From the NCBI GenBank assembly GCA_903813345.2, contig CAIIXF020000010.1, positions 742,001 through 806,000 of the forward strand: a DNA stretch of 64,000 nt, in the 5' to 3' direction. The position numbers and the translations under genes are program-made. This stretch comes from Owenia fusiformis. Its lineage: Eukaryota > Annelida > Polychaeta > Sabellida > Oweniidae. The notes below the pieces were generated by a model. It saw only the letters and a program-made list of their open reading frames with translations. It made no database searches and was not told where the DNA came from. How positions within the stretch are numbered: position 1 is the stretch's first letter; each line of letters starts with the position of its first letter. Positions 50,901 to 61,725 of this stretch are shown in pieces.

Positions 50901-51223
50901 CACATTCTACAGTTTGCATAGTTGTTTATTCATCAATTATATCAATGTTCAATGCGGGTGTATATAGTTAGTTCTATGTGTAATGCTTGGGCAATTGAAT
51001 GGTTTCTAAATCACTTAGTTATCAGCTGAGATATTGCCCAATATTCTATGCTCAAAAGTTTGAATGGGCATTTGAAAACAACTCTTAATTAACCAACTGG
51101 ATCAACACCGGCGTAAAATAGCTGTAAGTTAAAAGCTGAAAACATATATAAAAAATAAATTGTTCCTTGTATTATGTTTTTAATTGTAGGGCTGTACCTT
51201 CTTGGAGAGCTGGACTTGGCTAG
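38979..51223 (+). CDS. CCDC112: coiled-coil domain-containing protein 112
   Basis: Twelve coding exons: 38979-39055, 39315-39436, 45607-45696, 45963-46038, 46295-46472, 47606-47692, 48441-48590, 48941-49174, 49346-49495, 49684-49779, 50642-50757, 51190-51223. All phases join, giving 469 aa. The product is almost wholly helical and charged. Family signatures: RELKDVKPTPEFVEKLK, FLQQTGGMRGGWDDYDHGTF followed by MKFRNKHKGK, the DEVRDHENWYQEFL segment, long Glu/Lys/Arg coiled coils from 48941 to 49779, and the C-terminal block RDPNRLLKPTKGWEER...VPSWRAGLG. CCDC112 is a centrosome/centriolar-satellite protein linked to cilia in vertebrates. The ATG at 38979 is chosen because an overlapping ATG at 38971 opens another frame. 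Intron 2 (6.2 kb) houses a GPCR gene and many transposon remnants. Polyadenylation signal AATAAA at 51990-51995. Confidence 0.94.
39899..40655 (+). mobile_element. 5'-truncated non-LTR retrotransposon (LINE) 3' end
   Basis: The open frame at 39899-40405 (to TAA) encodes the C-terminus of a LINE ORF2-like protein. The signature is NRARVDLILKAQLKAHNW followed by CLCGSPETFPHFFFKCPL, the Cys/His cluster found after reverse transcriptase in many invertebrate LINEs. The reverse transcriptase itself is absent, so the copy is 5' truncated. A 3' UTR follows, ending near 40655 after ACAATAAATATG and GATAAAAAAA. It lies in the sense direction in CCDC112 intron 2. The 39899 start is only where the frame opens, not a true initiator. 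Confidence 0.75.
41044..41170. repeat. three-copy tandem repeat, about 50-55 bp
   Basis: ATAATTGTAATGACATCACA followed by ATATTCAATATGTCACTC occurs three times. The second and third copies are joined by ATTGGC, the first and second by TTT. In CCDC112 intron 2. No coding role. Confidence 0.85.
41712..41767 (+). repeat. perfect 25-bp inverted repeat (hairpin)
   Basis: CAAGGTTCTATCTTTACTTC plus AGCAG (41712-41736) is exactly complementary to 41743-41767 across the 6-nt loop AAACCC. The loop-proximal bases extend similarity to GAAGCAGGGGTTTC at about 41550-41563. The hairpin lies in the sense direction in CCDC112 intron 2. It could be the ends of a tiny element, a recent inverted duplication or a precursor-RNA hairpin; the sequence cannot decide. 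Confidence 0.8.
42031..42199. mobile_element. pogo/Tigger-like MITE copy, 169 bp
   Basis: TA then CAGTAGATCCTGCCTAATCC at the left; at the right GTACAGGTTTTACTG then TA. Internal blocks GTTCACATTGAGAGGTGTTC and AATTAGAGATGTGTTC match the other copies. It overlaps a spurious 65-codon minus-strand frame. Confidence 0.7.
43572..44597 (-). CDS. rhodopsin-like (class A) G protein-coupled receptor, orphan, intronless
   Basis: A 341-aa seven-helix receptor in one exon, antisense within CCDC112 intron 2. The N-terminus has two N-glycosylation sites (NGTIS, NGTTL). TM1 carries the conserved Asn (TTNTLTITCI); TM2 carries the sodium-site Asp (SLSCADLILG). A Cys before TM3 and one in GDLCLW can form the usual disulfide. 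The TM3 end is ERF (VIERFISIAKPY) in place of DRY. TM5 lacks the usual Pro; TM6 has CFIP for CWxP; TM7 has NAFIY for NPxxY. The missing TM5 Pro, the SIAKPY loop and the NAFIYGLKSRDLR tail recall the melanocortin/adenosine (MECA) branch, but I cannot name a ligand. Both ends are complete, with no disruption. Confidence 0.93.
   Translation of the reverse strand: MESSKCNGTISPLGTNGTTLPSMDRDYPDIVGVIVTVCMMVAVLIVTTNTLTITCIAKFKHLQRVNANKFILSLSCADLILGVALLTCAFRFYAPDFMFYNGDREAERISCLICQPPTTLGALSSIINFLLVVIERFISIAKPYFHTRWFTERNSKVIICITWTYIIGCTSYMTANTEYNYGDLCLWVVIDRKTFLLLTGHVLSVLVLSTLAYTYIFIIAWKQNKQIHQQALSVSNSTGITTNDYRLTKMIAWVYGVLMICFIPFIISTALMGQYEHAPVWLQVIYRFSAIFIYCNSFSNAFIYGLKSRDLRQAYKCLLGCKTAEIRQNDFKNTNQADVRV
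44916..45070. mobile_element. pogo-like MITE fragment with 17-bp array
   Basis: TA then CAGCCAAGCCTGTAGATCTG begins like the left end of the family. About seven to eight copies of a 17-bp unit, CTCTCTAATCTGAACAC, follow. No right end is evident. It is a smaller parallel to the array at 28319-28809. Confidence 0.65.
45278..45577. mobile_element. 300-bp DNA transposon remnant with CACT target duplication
   Basis: The termini are inverted: CAGTGGCGTAGCGTGGG on the left, ACGCTACGCCATTG on the right. CACT flanks both ends (45274-45277 and 45578-45581). The right end lies 29 nt before the CCDC112 exon at 45607. No coding potential; a 77-codon minus-strand frame inside is spurious. Elements with this CAGTGGCGTAGC end are common in invertebrate genomes; I do not assign a superfamily. 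Confidence 0.8.
46578..47000. mobile_element. 423-bp repeat, copy A, in CCDC112 intron 5
   Basis: Starts AGATGCGAGTAG and ends with the near-inverse CTACCTTCTCGCATCT. It is about 80 percent similar by eye along its length to 61988-62403, with shared blocks CATAGACCCCATG, ACTGGACATATTTTAAT and CCACCTGGTGG. A dispersed non-autonomous element. Confidence 0.75.
50815..50880. mobile_element. pogo-like MITE left-end fragment
   Basis: TA then CAGTAAAATCTGTAATAAGT, followed by three 17-18-bp spaced GGAATACC/GGAACACC words. This is the same variant (AAGTGGAACACC) as in the array at 28319-28809. It lies in the last intron of CCDC112, and no right end is found. Confidence 0.55.
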
Positions 51224-51404
51224 TAGTTCATGTCGTGTGCATTTATGGCTGCAAGACAGTGCAAGTATATATGGATTGTGGACTAAGAATGGCAGATACA
51301 GTTGAATGTGGACTGCAAATGGGATAAAGATCGGTGGAAGTAGATGGGAGAAATAGTTTAAAGTCTTACTTATGGCAGGTGGCAACTGTACATGCAGATG
51401 GCAG

Positions 51405-51600
51405 TAAAATATGGCGAGTATGGACTGTTATAGATGGCAGCACTAAAAATGGCGAGTATGGACTGTTATAGATGGCAGCAGTAAAATTTGGCGAGTATGG
51501 ACTGTTATAGATGGCAGCAGTAAAAGATGGCGAGAATGAACTGTTATAGATGGCAGCACTAAAAATGGCGAGTGTGGACTGTTATAGATGGCAGCAGAGT
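51405..51600 (+). repeat. 38-bp minisatellite in the CCDC112 3' UTR
   Basis: Five copies of a unit containing GGCGAGTATGGACTGTTATA followed by GATGGCAGCA. The array lies 180 bp downstream of the stop and upstream of the AATAAA at 51990, so it should be in the mature mRNA. It has variant bases (ACTAAAAA, AGTAAAAT) and no open reading frame of interest. Confidence 0.88.
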
Positions 51601-51989
51601 GTTTTGAAATTAAACAACAGGTTCTAATCTCTGCTAAATGTTCAAACATACGTGAAGAACATTTTTATAAGGAGTTACTCAGTTATGCTTTTGTGAATGA
51701 ATCAACTACTCAAGTTAAGTCATACTTTGCATTTATCTGAGTTTGAATGTTGACTGTAAAAGTGTCTTTGTGAGTGTTATTTTGTTCAGATCCCAAACCT
51801 GTATTTGCAGTTATTACATGAATTGTAATTTATCTGTGATTCCCAGCCTTGGAGTTTGTATATAAGTGTGAATTAGAAGGAGGAACTGAAGGATTTGTCA
51901 TTTAAATTGTAAAGGCATTTATTTGTGACATGTTCAAATGGATTATGTAATGGTAGAGTTTTGATGGTGTGTTTTCAAAATGTTTGAGA

Positions 51990-51995
51990 AATAAA
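51990..51995 (+). terminator. polyadenylation signal of CCDC112
   Basis: AATAAA 767 bp after the stop codon, the first canonical hexamer in a plausible 3' UTR. The cleavage site is not determined. Confidence 0.55.
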
Positions 51996-52518
51996 TTGAA
52001 ATATGAAAAATAAGCCACTTTCACTTCATTGATGCCCTTTGTTAATATTGGCAGCAAAAACTAGAGAGTGTAAAACGTTGGAACCTTTCCTTTCAAAAGG
52101 CATGCCTATGCTTTCCTTGCAATCCAAAAAATGTATTTTGTTAGATGTCACTATTGTAGATAAAATATATATTTCGATATAATAATGATTCAAAGCAATA
52201 AAAGAGCCATTAATATTTACAGCCTCTTATCAATTCCCCTAAAAAATCCAAAATTACTTTTTAACAAGTTTGCTCTCTCGTTATAGTCATAAGTGTGTAC
52301 ATACTGTATGTACTTATAGTTAAAAAAAACTCCTGTACAAAAACCTAGTAATTTTAATATTGAATTTACATCAGTATTACAAACTTATATATTACAACTA
52401 GTGTTCGCGGCTTAAGACCCTGGACTCCCCTCCCCCCGCGACCAACTTCACTCACGAGGTGAAGTACATACTAGCAAGACTATATCACCAAATATTACAA
52501 GTATAATTCTTCATATAC

Positions 52519-52759
52519 ACGGGTAACTAGAGTATCCGCGTATATTGAGTATGACCGGTTCTTAGGCTACGAATATGACCTGTTTTGGAAAGTCATGAGA
52601 GGCACAGCTGCTTAAAAATGGAAAATAAAAAGAAAACGTTCGAAAGTGTTCATAAAAATCAAGTACTCACCTCGTCTGTTTATAGGAACAGAAATACGGT
52701 CACACTCGTAAGCTTAGAACCGGTCATACTCAATATACGCGGATACTCTAGTATCCCGT
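52519..52759. mobile_element. 240-bp MITE with long terminal inverted repeats
   Basis: A 36-bp perfectly inverted stretch (CTAGAGTATCCGCGTATATT and onward, 52527-52562; partner at about 52716-52751) sits in arms of about 65-70 bp. ATATAC lies outside each end (52513-52518 and 52761-52766), a likely target duplication. The centre is not coding. Confidence 0.8.
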
Positions 52760-53153
52760 GATATACGTTCGTAATATGATGTAATAATTAGAAAGGTTAA
52801 TTTGTGAATGAACAGTGGGCAGCAGCTTAAGGATAGTGACCAGGGGTATGTATTGCAGAGTTCTATAGGTGAATGATAGTAGTACATACATCATGTACAT
52901 ATCACCTCTTTCACAAGAATCGCAAGAATTCTCAGGCTGGATCAGACTATTTTTGAAGATCTCCTCAAGCCGGAGGATGAAATTGAAAATAACGGTGACA
53001 CAGTGAATTGTAAACAATGTTTGGGGAACACAGGTGTTTTTCGATGTAACTATTTTTTTAATTGCTGTATAATTTGCGTTAGTGTTACTATGCCTCTGTT
53101 TAAAGAGCCTCGACCTTTGCATAGTTTCGTTAATATCCCGCTCAAAGTTAGCC

Positions 53154-54135
53154 ATGAAAAGTTCCTGGAGCGATGAGGTCAGTGTTTTTCATGGAATGGA
53201 TAAAATTTGATAAATATCATTGCATGGGGATATTTCCCAAAGCATTAAAGGTTTACCTACTTTAATTGTGAAAAAAGAATGTGTCAAACAATTATTTTAT
53301 GTTCTGTAAATGTGTACCAGTTCACATTAAATTCAACAAGTGAAACCGTTTCCCATTTATAACCATAGAAATCTGAAAGGAGGAAGTGCCTGCATTTAGA
53401 AGATCATGGCTATATAAGTGAATGCATATTAAGTTTTTTGTCAATTTTTTGTCAAGTATTTTATAAACCAAAGACACGCACTTGAAAGAATTATTTTATC
53501 TAGCATTAAATCAACCGTTCGCAGCCTTCGGCTTAATTCGAAGCTAAAAGTCAATCATAATTTTTGATTTTTTAATACCTACACTATTTTGATTGCCGCC
53601 ATATGCGTGTGAAACGCAGTTTGGTACACATTGGTCAGGATTCGTTAAGCCGATTGGATTTATGTGGTACATAAACTTTAATATTTGATTATGGAGACAT
53701 AAACTCTAGTGTGGTTTATTTGGATATTGGATAAGGAACGTCAACCTTGAACTTATCCTTACTGCAAATCAGGTATGTTCGGTATGTATTCTTGTCACTT
53801 GCTTCTTTAGATTCTTTCAGTGTAAAAAATCAAAATACGTTTCACTAAAACTTGCTATAAATTGGAGACCGTAATGCACTACTAATAACTATTAACTAAC
53901 TCGTTAACTGCAATGGGGTAGGATGTCTGGATCTTAATCTTCAATTATTTTGGATGGGGGAGTATCCGGACTTGAAGATGTGTTACGAAAAAATGAAATC
54001 GTTTTTACATTTCTAAACATTTTGTCCTTCACGCTTGTGACTCTTGGCATTGTTAACATGTTTTTTGTTTGGTTGGTAAAACATTCTGTACTGCATTTAC
54101 AGCAAGAGAATAAAGTGGACGAAAAAATAAAATAG
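53154..54135 (+). CDS. weak candidate: small single-pass membrane protein
   Basis: The frame at about 53962-54135 encodes GLEDVLRKNE, a hydrophobic stretch FLNILSFTLVTLGIVNMFFV, and the tail QQENKVDEKIK with a TAA/TAG-rich end. No ATG opens it upstream of the helix. A possible first exon, ATG at 53154 encoding MKSSWSDE before GTCAGT at 53178, and a donor-like CAG|GTATGT after 53774, hint at a spliced gene, but I could not make the phases join. It may be a chance frame; the opposite strand is also open here. Confidence 0.18.
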
Positions 54136-55371
54136 TTAAGAGACATTGTAGATTGGAATTGAAAAACTTATAAATGTTCGTTTGGAATGTGTAGATATGT
54201 ACATGTAACTTGTATGTAACTTCTATACAATGTTTAAGCTGATAAGAAAATAAGTTATCTCAATATAATTTTAAAGTCTTAAAATTATTGTTATCGGGAC
54301 TTAAAATTATGTTTAACTTTGGACTATACACTCAACTACACGAGGTGCCTCACAGTGGCTCTAATCAATAAATATTTCAAGTCAATACTACGTTGTTGAA
54401 ACATTTTAAACTGGTGTATTTGGAACGCAGGGGGTATATATAGTATTAAACCCTACTTTATAAGTCACAATCAATGTTTTTTCAATGAATATCGACCTTC
54501 TAATAAAATTTATATTAAAATGAAAGTATGATCGCATCTTGAAAGTGATCTAAGTTTTCAGTAAACACTAGGAGTGGATTAGGGAAGGTAGTAATACTAG
54601 TAATGACTGGATTGAGCAATTAGAATGTTGGACGATGACGAATCGAATGGTAAGTTAATCATACACACACATTCGGTGAATAGAACTCCATAGTCAACTT
54701 TGTGTTATGAAGTTATCAAGGACGAAGTGACCTGACTAATCTTAACTTGTAATAAAGGCTTGTTTGTCCTGATATATTATACCTACTTGTAAACTTAAAA
54801 TATATGCTTGGGACTAACTGATAAGAGGACATTGTAAGAAAATGTGGTAAGTACTAAGTATGATGAAATGAGTTCATTGTTAAAGCGTGACAAGATGCAA
54901 GATGGATAATTCAAATGTCGTCATATTATGATCGAAGCCAAGAATCATAGCATTTATCACGCTTTATGATCCGTATCCAAGTTATTTTGGAATGTAACAT
55001 TATATATTTTTCAACAGTATGTTTTGTACGTGAATTCACCATGGTTCACATGAGGTGTCCTGGGCACATGAGGACTGCTGGCGCTGAGCAATTGCGAGTT
55101 CATTATTACTATATTAAAGCCAAAAGTGTTCAGAATGCAAAATGTTCACATTGCGAGGTTTTTTAACATGAAGGTTAATAAAAATGGGACCAAAAAGTGT
55201 TCACATTGAGAGGTGTTCGGATATACAGATGTCACTGTAATTATTTCCCCACTAATTATTGTTTGTGTATGGGATTGGTAATATTGGTGGTTATTTTGAA
55301 TATGTATCTTTATGCAGTAACTTTAATGTTATTTGGAAAATGAGCACAACTGAGAGGAGGCGTCTCTATTA

Positions 55372-55676
55372 CACTGGCGGATTAGGGGGCCTTTGGTGGG
55401 CCCAGAAAAAAAAACTGGGCCCAAAAAAAAAATTTGGGCCAAAAAAGGCCTTAAGTCCCCCAAAAAGTCGGCCTTTTTGGTCATTACTGGGCCTCTTAAG
55501 GCCTTTTTTTTAAATTCAGGCCAAATTTTGAAGAAAATGGGCCTCAAAATTTCAAAATTTGGGCCCACTTTTGCGTTTTAGGGGCCCAAAATTTTTTTCC
55601 GCGCAAGCGCGGACGTTTTCTTCTCTGACCTGAAATTTGGCCCCCCCCCCCTTGTTGGTTCCCAGATCCGCCCCTG
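55372..55676. mobile_element. 305-bp element with TATTA target duplication
   Basis: Left end CACTGGCGGATTAGGGGG; the right end CCCAGATCCGCCCCTG is its diverged inverse. TATTA flanks both sides (55367-55371 and 55677-55681). Inside is GGGCC-rich sequence and a short CCGCGCAAGCGCGG hairpin. The overlapping open frames are artefacts of GGCC/AAAA blocks. Confidence 0.75.
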
Positions 55677-58089
55677 TATTAGGTCATGGGATACGCATTC
55701 ACTGGGGTCCCAGAAGGTGATAATCACTCCTGTATTTGGATTTTCAGGATAAATTACGATTATACAAAAATATGTTTTATACCATTATGTCTGTACGATT
55801 CCATTTTAATTCTGCCGTGGTTATCACGAACTAACTCTTCTACATCATGCAATCAAATTACCTGACCTAGAACCAATAATGGATAGTCATTCACAGAAAT
55901 AGGCAAAAACTATTAATAATGTAAGATTAGGAATGATAAGGAGCCATTGATCTTGGTCTTTTAGTAAGTAACAAATGTAGTCATTCAGGCAATATATAAA
56001 TCTTTAGTAATTGAATTAAATGTCATTGTAGAGGTGATCGGGCGTTGAAAAAGAAACATTTGGCATAAACATTTGGAAACCAACCCAACGTAACACCCTA
56101 ACATTGGGCCATGGTGAACGATCGTCCCTTGTGTGATTAAAAACTACCAGGAAATTCCAGTGAGTGGGTTTTCTTGGAGATCATCATACGAGATGGGGGG
56201 ATGTTAGATAGATTCAGATTAGGTGTAATCATTCAATGTATTGACTTATAACAAAACTTGCTACTTTATTATATCAAAATCACGAAAAGAATTTTTCTGA
56301 TAAATCTTACTGTAAAAATTTTGTCCTAAAATCAGATTCATCTTAAAATTATCTGTGATATATGAGTTTGATAGAATGTGATTTGAGCCAGACAGATGAT
56401 GAACCCCGGGTGATGAACATTCACTTTCCGTTAAAACCCGCTAGAATGACTTCAGGTCTCATTCACACAGACTTAGCATTAAACATTTTGTTTATTTTGT
56501 TTATTTACGTATAAAGAGAGTCAACATTGTGCGCCACTTATTTGGATTAGAATTGTGAATGAATAATCGCCTTCCTGTTGTATCACACAAAAAGATGTGT
56601 GTGTTTAACAGCAAATAAAAAACAAAATGTTGGCTTTTAACAAAGTATAGAAATCTCGAATACAAATTACATTAAAACCAAATGAGAAGATGAATATAAC
56701 AACAACGCTGCCTATCTCTAGAACTTCTATAAATCAATTACTAGATGCAATTTCACAGTTGTCTAGCTTAATTAAAACAGAAGAGACCTGGCCGATTATG
56801 GGATGAAATCATTTATAGATTATTACTGAATTACTGAATTACCAAACTTATGTGCAATTTTGAGGAAAGATATTACATCTAAATTGAGCGACTAGTTTTG
56901 GCATGAATACCATTAAAATGACGAATTAGAAATAAAAGAAAAATAAAACCAACTAAACTAAAACGAACTTGAGTTGGATGGAAACTTATGTTTATGGCAT
57001 TAAGTAGAATAACATCAGAAACCACGCTAGTGATTAATTGCAAAAGGAACTCTCAGATGTCCGCAAAAATTAAATGTTTCATCGAAAACATATTTTTGTT
57101 TTTTAGTCCATATTAAAATCAGTACTGGTTATGTTCACATGATTAAACTCTCCTCGTCCTCGTTATTAACTGTAAATGCTTCAAATAGCAGACTATTGTG
57201 CCAAATAATAGATAAATACACCACTTGAAACGTATAATTGAAATGAAGCCAGGCGAAACATACAATGAAAACTATATGATGATATGGGACCCTCTGAGCC
57301 CTTCAATTGATTGATTAATATGACGGATTCTGTGAAAATATGTGTTCCTAGAGATATAACTATGTTTGGCACATCTATAACCATGCATAGCTAACTTGTA
57401 TAGAGTAAATTCATGTTGGTACAAATTGTCAGTTCTAATCTATGACGATGTCAAATATGGGCATCATCATTATTTTATCTTTGGCATCATTTGTTCTTGC
57501 GGGTGTAATGCCTCGAATCACTTTGCCACCATCTCACAGATCCTACACGTACTGTCAATATGAAATACACAGCATACATATTTTCTACTTTGTTTTTATA
57601 GTTTCATGAAGTATTTGGAAGTATCATTATTGGATATTAAATCTGAGTCATTGGCTTTTTCAAACTGATGTCATTTATCAGAATTAAAACCACGAGATGA
57701 CATGGCAATATTCATTTGAATATCATTAAAGGATTAATAAGGAAGTTCAATTGATTGGCATATTGGCGAATCTTCTGGCAGAATTACAAAAGGAAGCAAA
57801 GTTTTTTGACTGGATAACCACAATTGCGTGTTTCTATACAAACATTCATTAGGTTTACTTCTGTTGGTGTATTAGCTAGCCAAATATTGTATTAGTAATT
57901 TTTGACATTCATTCTATTTTATGGCTTAACAGAACTGCTAAATTGTATCGTAAAGGAAGTAATCTTGTTTTTTATTTTTCTTCTTCAGGGAAGATGCATG
58001 AACAAAATTGAAACAAAATAAAGGAAGTGATTTCGTATTACTACGCAGACTGACCACAACAGACACAACAATCCTTGAATGACATCAAT

Positions 58090-60417
58090 ATGGAAACGGG
58101 AGTGAAGGAACCGTTGGAGCTTACAACCAAGGAGCCGATTACTCCACCGATTTTAACATCACTCACTAATAAAGTGAAATCTAATTCCACTGATGCTATT
58201 CAAAATAAGAAAGCCAATGAAGTATCAACAATGTCAGATGATATTGATAACATAAACATAGAAGATGGTGTACTTAAAGCTGACAGTGTAAACGCAACTG
58301 ATGTTGCAGATAGAATGGCAAAATCGAAAGGTGATGTTACAACAGAGAGTACTATTTCTACAGATGTTAAATCTGATGGTGTTAAAGCAATAATGATCCA
58401 CACTCGTAGCCCAATTAAAGAGGAACCGGGAAGTATATTAGAGACAAAATCTCCAGGTGTAAGGGATGTTGACGGGGTAGTTACCACAGCAACAACCCAA
58501 CCGGAAACACCATCCCCAGTCACCACAATTCAAGCATTAGAACCTACAATTAAACTAATAAGACCTTCGATGAATTCTACAAATGTTGAACAGTTAACGG
58601 TGCAACCACTAAATCGTGAACATTCCAAAACTGAACCAAAGACTATTGTGCCGTCGACAACAGAAAAATTAACTACAGAATCTACCATTGAACAAACAAC
58701 GCCTACAGTTGAACCGACGACAGTGTCAACTGCAATTGAGAAAACTACAGCATCTTCAACAATTGAATTAACAACAGCGCCTGCGACAATTGAGCAGACA
58801 ACACCTACAACCATTGAACCGTCGACAAAGCCTTCAACCATTGAGCCGACGTCAGAGCCCTCAACCATTGAACCAACGACAAAGCCTTCAACCATTGACC
58901 CGACGACAAAGCCTTCAACCATTGAACCCACGACAAAGACTTCAATCGTTGTGCCGACGACAAAGCCTTCAACAATTGAACCGACAACAACAGTTATATC
59001 AACTGAATCAAAGGTAACGCCGACAGTCATTAAACTGACGACGACGTCAGAAGCAACTAAGCCAGTCACAAGTAAAGCTACACCAAAGCCAATAAAGCCC
59101 AGTACTACAGAAAAGTTAATTCCAGAGAAATCCACAACATCATACATAGAGACGACTCATCTCACAACTGTGGAACCACCCTTTAATCTTGGTATGTATT
59201 CCCTTATGAGCTGATAGTTATCAATTAATAACGTCATTTTATATATCATAATCTACGTTTTCAGGTAATCAAATACTAGTATGTATTTTGAAATATATGT
59301 GATTTTCTTGTATTTCAATTCAAAGGGAAAGCAATAGGCGATGGCTTCCAGAAGAAAGATCCTCTAGTCATAGGAATCACCGCAGGGGCAGGTGTATTGG
59401 TACTGGTCATCCTGATACTCGTTATAGTCTGTATATGCAGGTAAGTACAAGGTGACCCAAAAAACATGGCACGATGATTAATGAACGTAATATATTTAAA
59501 CCAATAAGACCAACCATTAAATGTAGCTTCTGAAACTGAAACTGAAATGAGACATCAAAGAATTTATTCTAGTTTTAGGTGGGCCGTTTTGTGTTCGCCT
59601 TGTATACTAGACTTCATCCAATGAGCTACCATTTTGCATGTTCCGAGAACCAATGTCCCCCGCGTCTGGACGTGGCCTATAGAGTAAAATATTAATGAAT
59701 GAAACAGCTCTGGCTCTGATGGTTTCAGTCTTTTGAGTCACAAGACTACAGCTTACTTGAATGTTGCCTTTTCCTTTCAGATGCAGGCGAAGACGTCGAG
59801 GTCAACCAAAGCTACGACAAACCAATCGCCACGACATAGCACGTGGCAGCATTGACGATATTTTCCGCGATAAGGGATACACAAGACTTGCCCATAAAGA
59901 AAACAACGCCAACGGCAACCAATCAAACACAATCGAAATGTCTCCTCTCTTGAGAAATAGGAGTGTAATGAATAGAAGTGTTATGAATAGAGACGCTCTG
60001 AAAGCGACGGGACAAACATTTCTTGGTAACGACAGTACCAGTCCTGATTTACATAACCATTCTGGAGATGATCCAACTTCACCACTTACTACACCGAATG
60101 ATATAGAATCACCGTCTGACTTGTCTACAAAACCAGATATCCTCGATCCTAATATATACGAAGTAGATTTATCAACGGAGGACCTTAATTTAGAAAGTGC
60201 TAATCATGTTCCAACGAGAAATGGTGATATTGAGAACAGTCCATTTATAGTTGTTAATGAGAATAATCCATTTAATGCTAACAATAATAAACCAAGGTCT
60301 TATATTAGAGATTCCAATCCGGTTGGAGAAGATGAAGATAGTAATCCATTCGATAATGCACCAAGGCCAAATCCTTTCCGTACATCAAGAACTGTGAGTG
60401 ATTACCAATATGAATAA
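58090..60417 (+). CDS. single-pass membrane protein with Thr/Pro-rich mucin-like region
   Basis: Three exons: 58090-59191, 59326-59440, 59781-60417. Phases 1 and 2 join correctly, giving 617 aa. Residues 1-150 are acidic and polar. Residues about 150-365 are Thr/Ser/Pro-rich, with a degenerate repeat TTKPSTIEP running about 10 times. One transmembrane helix lies at about 381-405 (VIGITAGAGVLVLVILILVI), followed by a basic stop-transfer RCRRRRRGQPK. The cytoplasmic tail of about 210 residues has three NPF motifs (NNPF, SNPF, PNPF), which bind EH-domain endocytic adaptors, plus YTRL and SPLL sorting-type motifs. The first ATG in frame is at 58090; a likely UTR acceptor (TTCTTCTTCAG) ends at 57989, and its exon is closed upstream in this frame. 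No signal peptide is visible. Heavy O-glycosylation is inferred. I recognise no named family. AATAAA at 60471. Confidence 0.82.
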
Positions 60418-60470
60418 GCGAAATGCTGGCATCATCTATTAAAGTTGACCGTCAGCTCCACCACGTATGG

Positions 60471-60476
60471 AATAAA
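60471..60476 (+). terminator. polyadenylation signal of the mucin-like gene
   Basis: AATAAA 54 bp after the stop codon at 60415-60417, in a typical position for a short 3' UTR. Confidence 0.55.
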
Positions 60477-60778
60477 TTAAAGTGGGCCAACTTTGGATTA
60501 ATTGCAAATATTTATGGATTAATAAGTGTAGTAAATGCAAATATTCTTTAGCACTCTAATTGGCAGACTAAATTGATAAGATTGGCCTCAAATATATAAG
60601 CCCAAAGTATTAACCAGTGCGCAACAGCAAGTATTAAGAATAAATCTAACTAAATATAAGTGTATGTGGTATTTTAGAGATCTTTTTTAAGTCCCTGAAT
60701 AGAGTAACACAATGTTAAAAAGAAGATTAACATCATAAGAATCGACGTCTTTAGCGAATTGTCATTGTAAAAGATAAA

Positions 60779-60832
60779 AGTTTGTTTGTTTGTTTGTTTG
60801 TTTGTTTGTTTGTTTGTTTGTTTGTTTGTTTG
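60779..60832. repeat. (GTTT)n microsatellite
   Basis: About 13 uninterrupted copies of the tetranucleotide GTTT. Confidence 0.97.
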
Positions 60833-61725
60833 ACCTATTTAGAGACATTAAACTCATTTTTATCCCAGATATTTTACAAGAATTGGCTTATAGTAACTTT
60901 TGAAATTTCTGTACTTTTGATAATTCACAACGTCTTGTAGGAAGGGGAATTTCGTTGATCTACAAGTCACCTATTTGATTACATAAGGCTGTCTTTAGGA
61001 TATAATAGACGTCAAAGCATTATCTTTATGTATGTATGTAAAATAAGTTACTCTGTTCAATGTTCTTCAGAGATGTAATTGTCTTTGTTATTTCAGTTAG
61101 TCTTTTTCCCTTTGGGAGCAAATGTTACTCCGTACAAGTATTTATAGCCTACTAAAGTACCCTCAGATCATGACTACATTCATCGATTAACATTTCGAAA
61201 CAGGCACACAAGGAACAGCATCGCACACTCGAGCAACTTTGTTAATTGACCATGGTACAAGGTCTTAATAAAAGCTTACAATTCATTGGTATCGGTTTTC
61301 ACTATTTCCACCATCTTATTTATAAGGTCTTTTAAGATCAATGATAGGTGAAATCTGAAATCAAAAGTCAGATAGGATGAACTACTTAAATTATTGTTAA
61401 CAAAATTTAAGGACAAAAAGTTCATGAATTTCTTATCAAATTGTAAAAATATCTGTCTGAAAACCCCTAGATAAGTCATCATAATGAACAACTCAAGCGA
61501 AAAATGTGTTACTTCGTTTTTGGGGATTAAGGCTGGCAAAGGTAGGTCAATGTTTCCCGATGCGTGCACATGCTCTTTAAGACGTATGTGTATTCTATAC
61601 AAAAACTGTTATATAGTCCAGGGCCTTGAAGCAAGACTAACCCATTTAATGTCCTATTCAACTCGAGATGGATAGATTCATTTTAGTATTTAATAATACC
61701 AGTTAAAGTTAGCATAACATAATAG

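Larger units (their letters stand above)
51996..58089. other. intergenic region between CCDC112 and the mucin-like gene
   Basis: About 6 kb with no confident gene. It contains the MITE at 52519-52759, a weak candidate exon near 54 kb, a pogo-like right end at about 55090-55237 (TTCACATTGAGAGGTGTTC, then CACTG and TA) and the GGCGGAT element at 55372-55676. From 55.7 to 57.9 kb I see no repeat or coding signal. A 135-codon minus-strand frame (52748-53155) partly overlaps the MITE. Confidence 0.5.

Noticed and set aside
52748-53155. 135-codon minus-strand frame starting MANFERDINETM
   Set aside because: Begins in a protein-like way but runs into the MITE terminal repeat, with no family or splice support.
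58200-59147. Minus-strand frames of 108 and 205 codons
   Set aside because: Antisense shadows of the Thr/Pro-rich exon; Val/Gly/Ser-rich repeats mirror the coding repeats.
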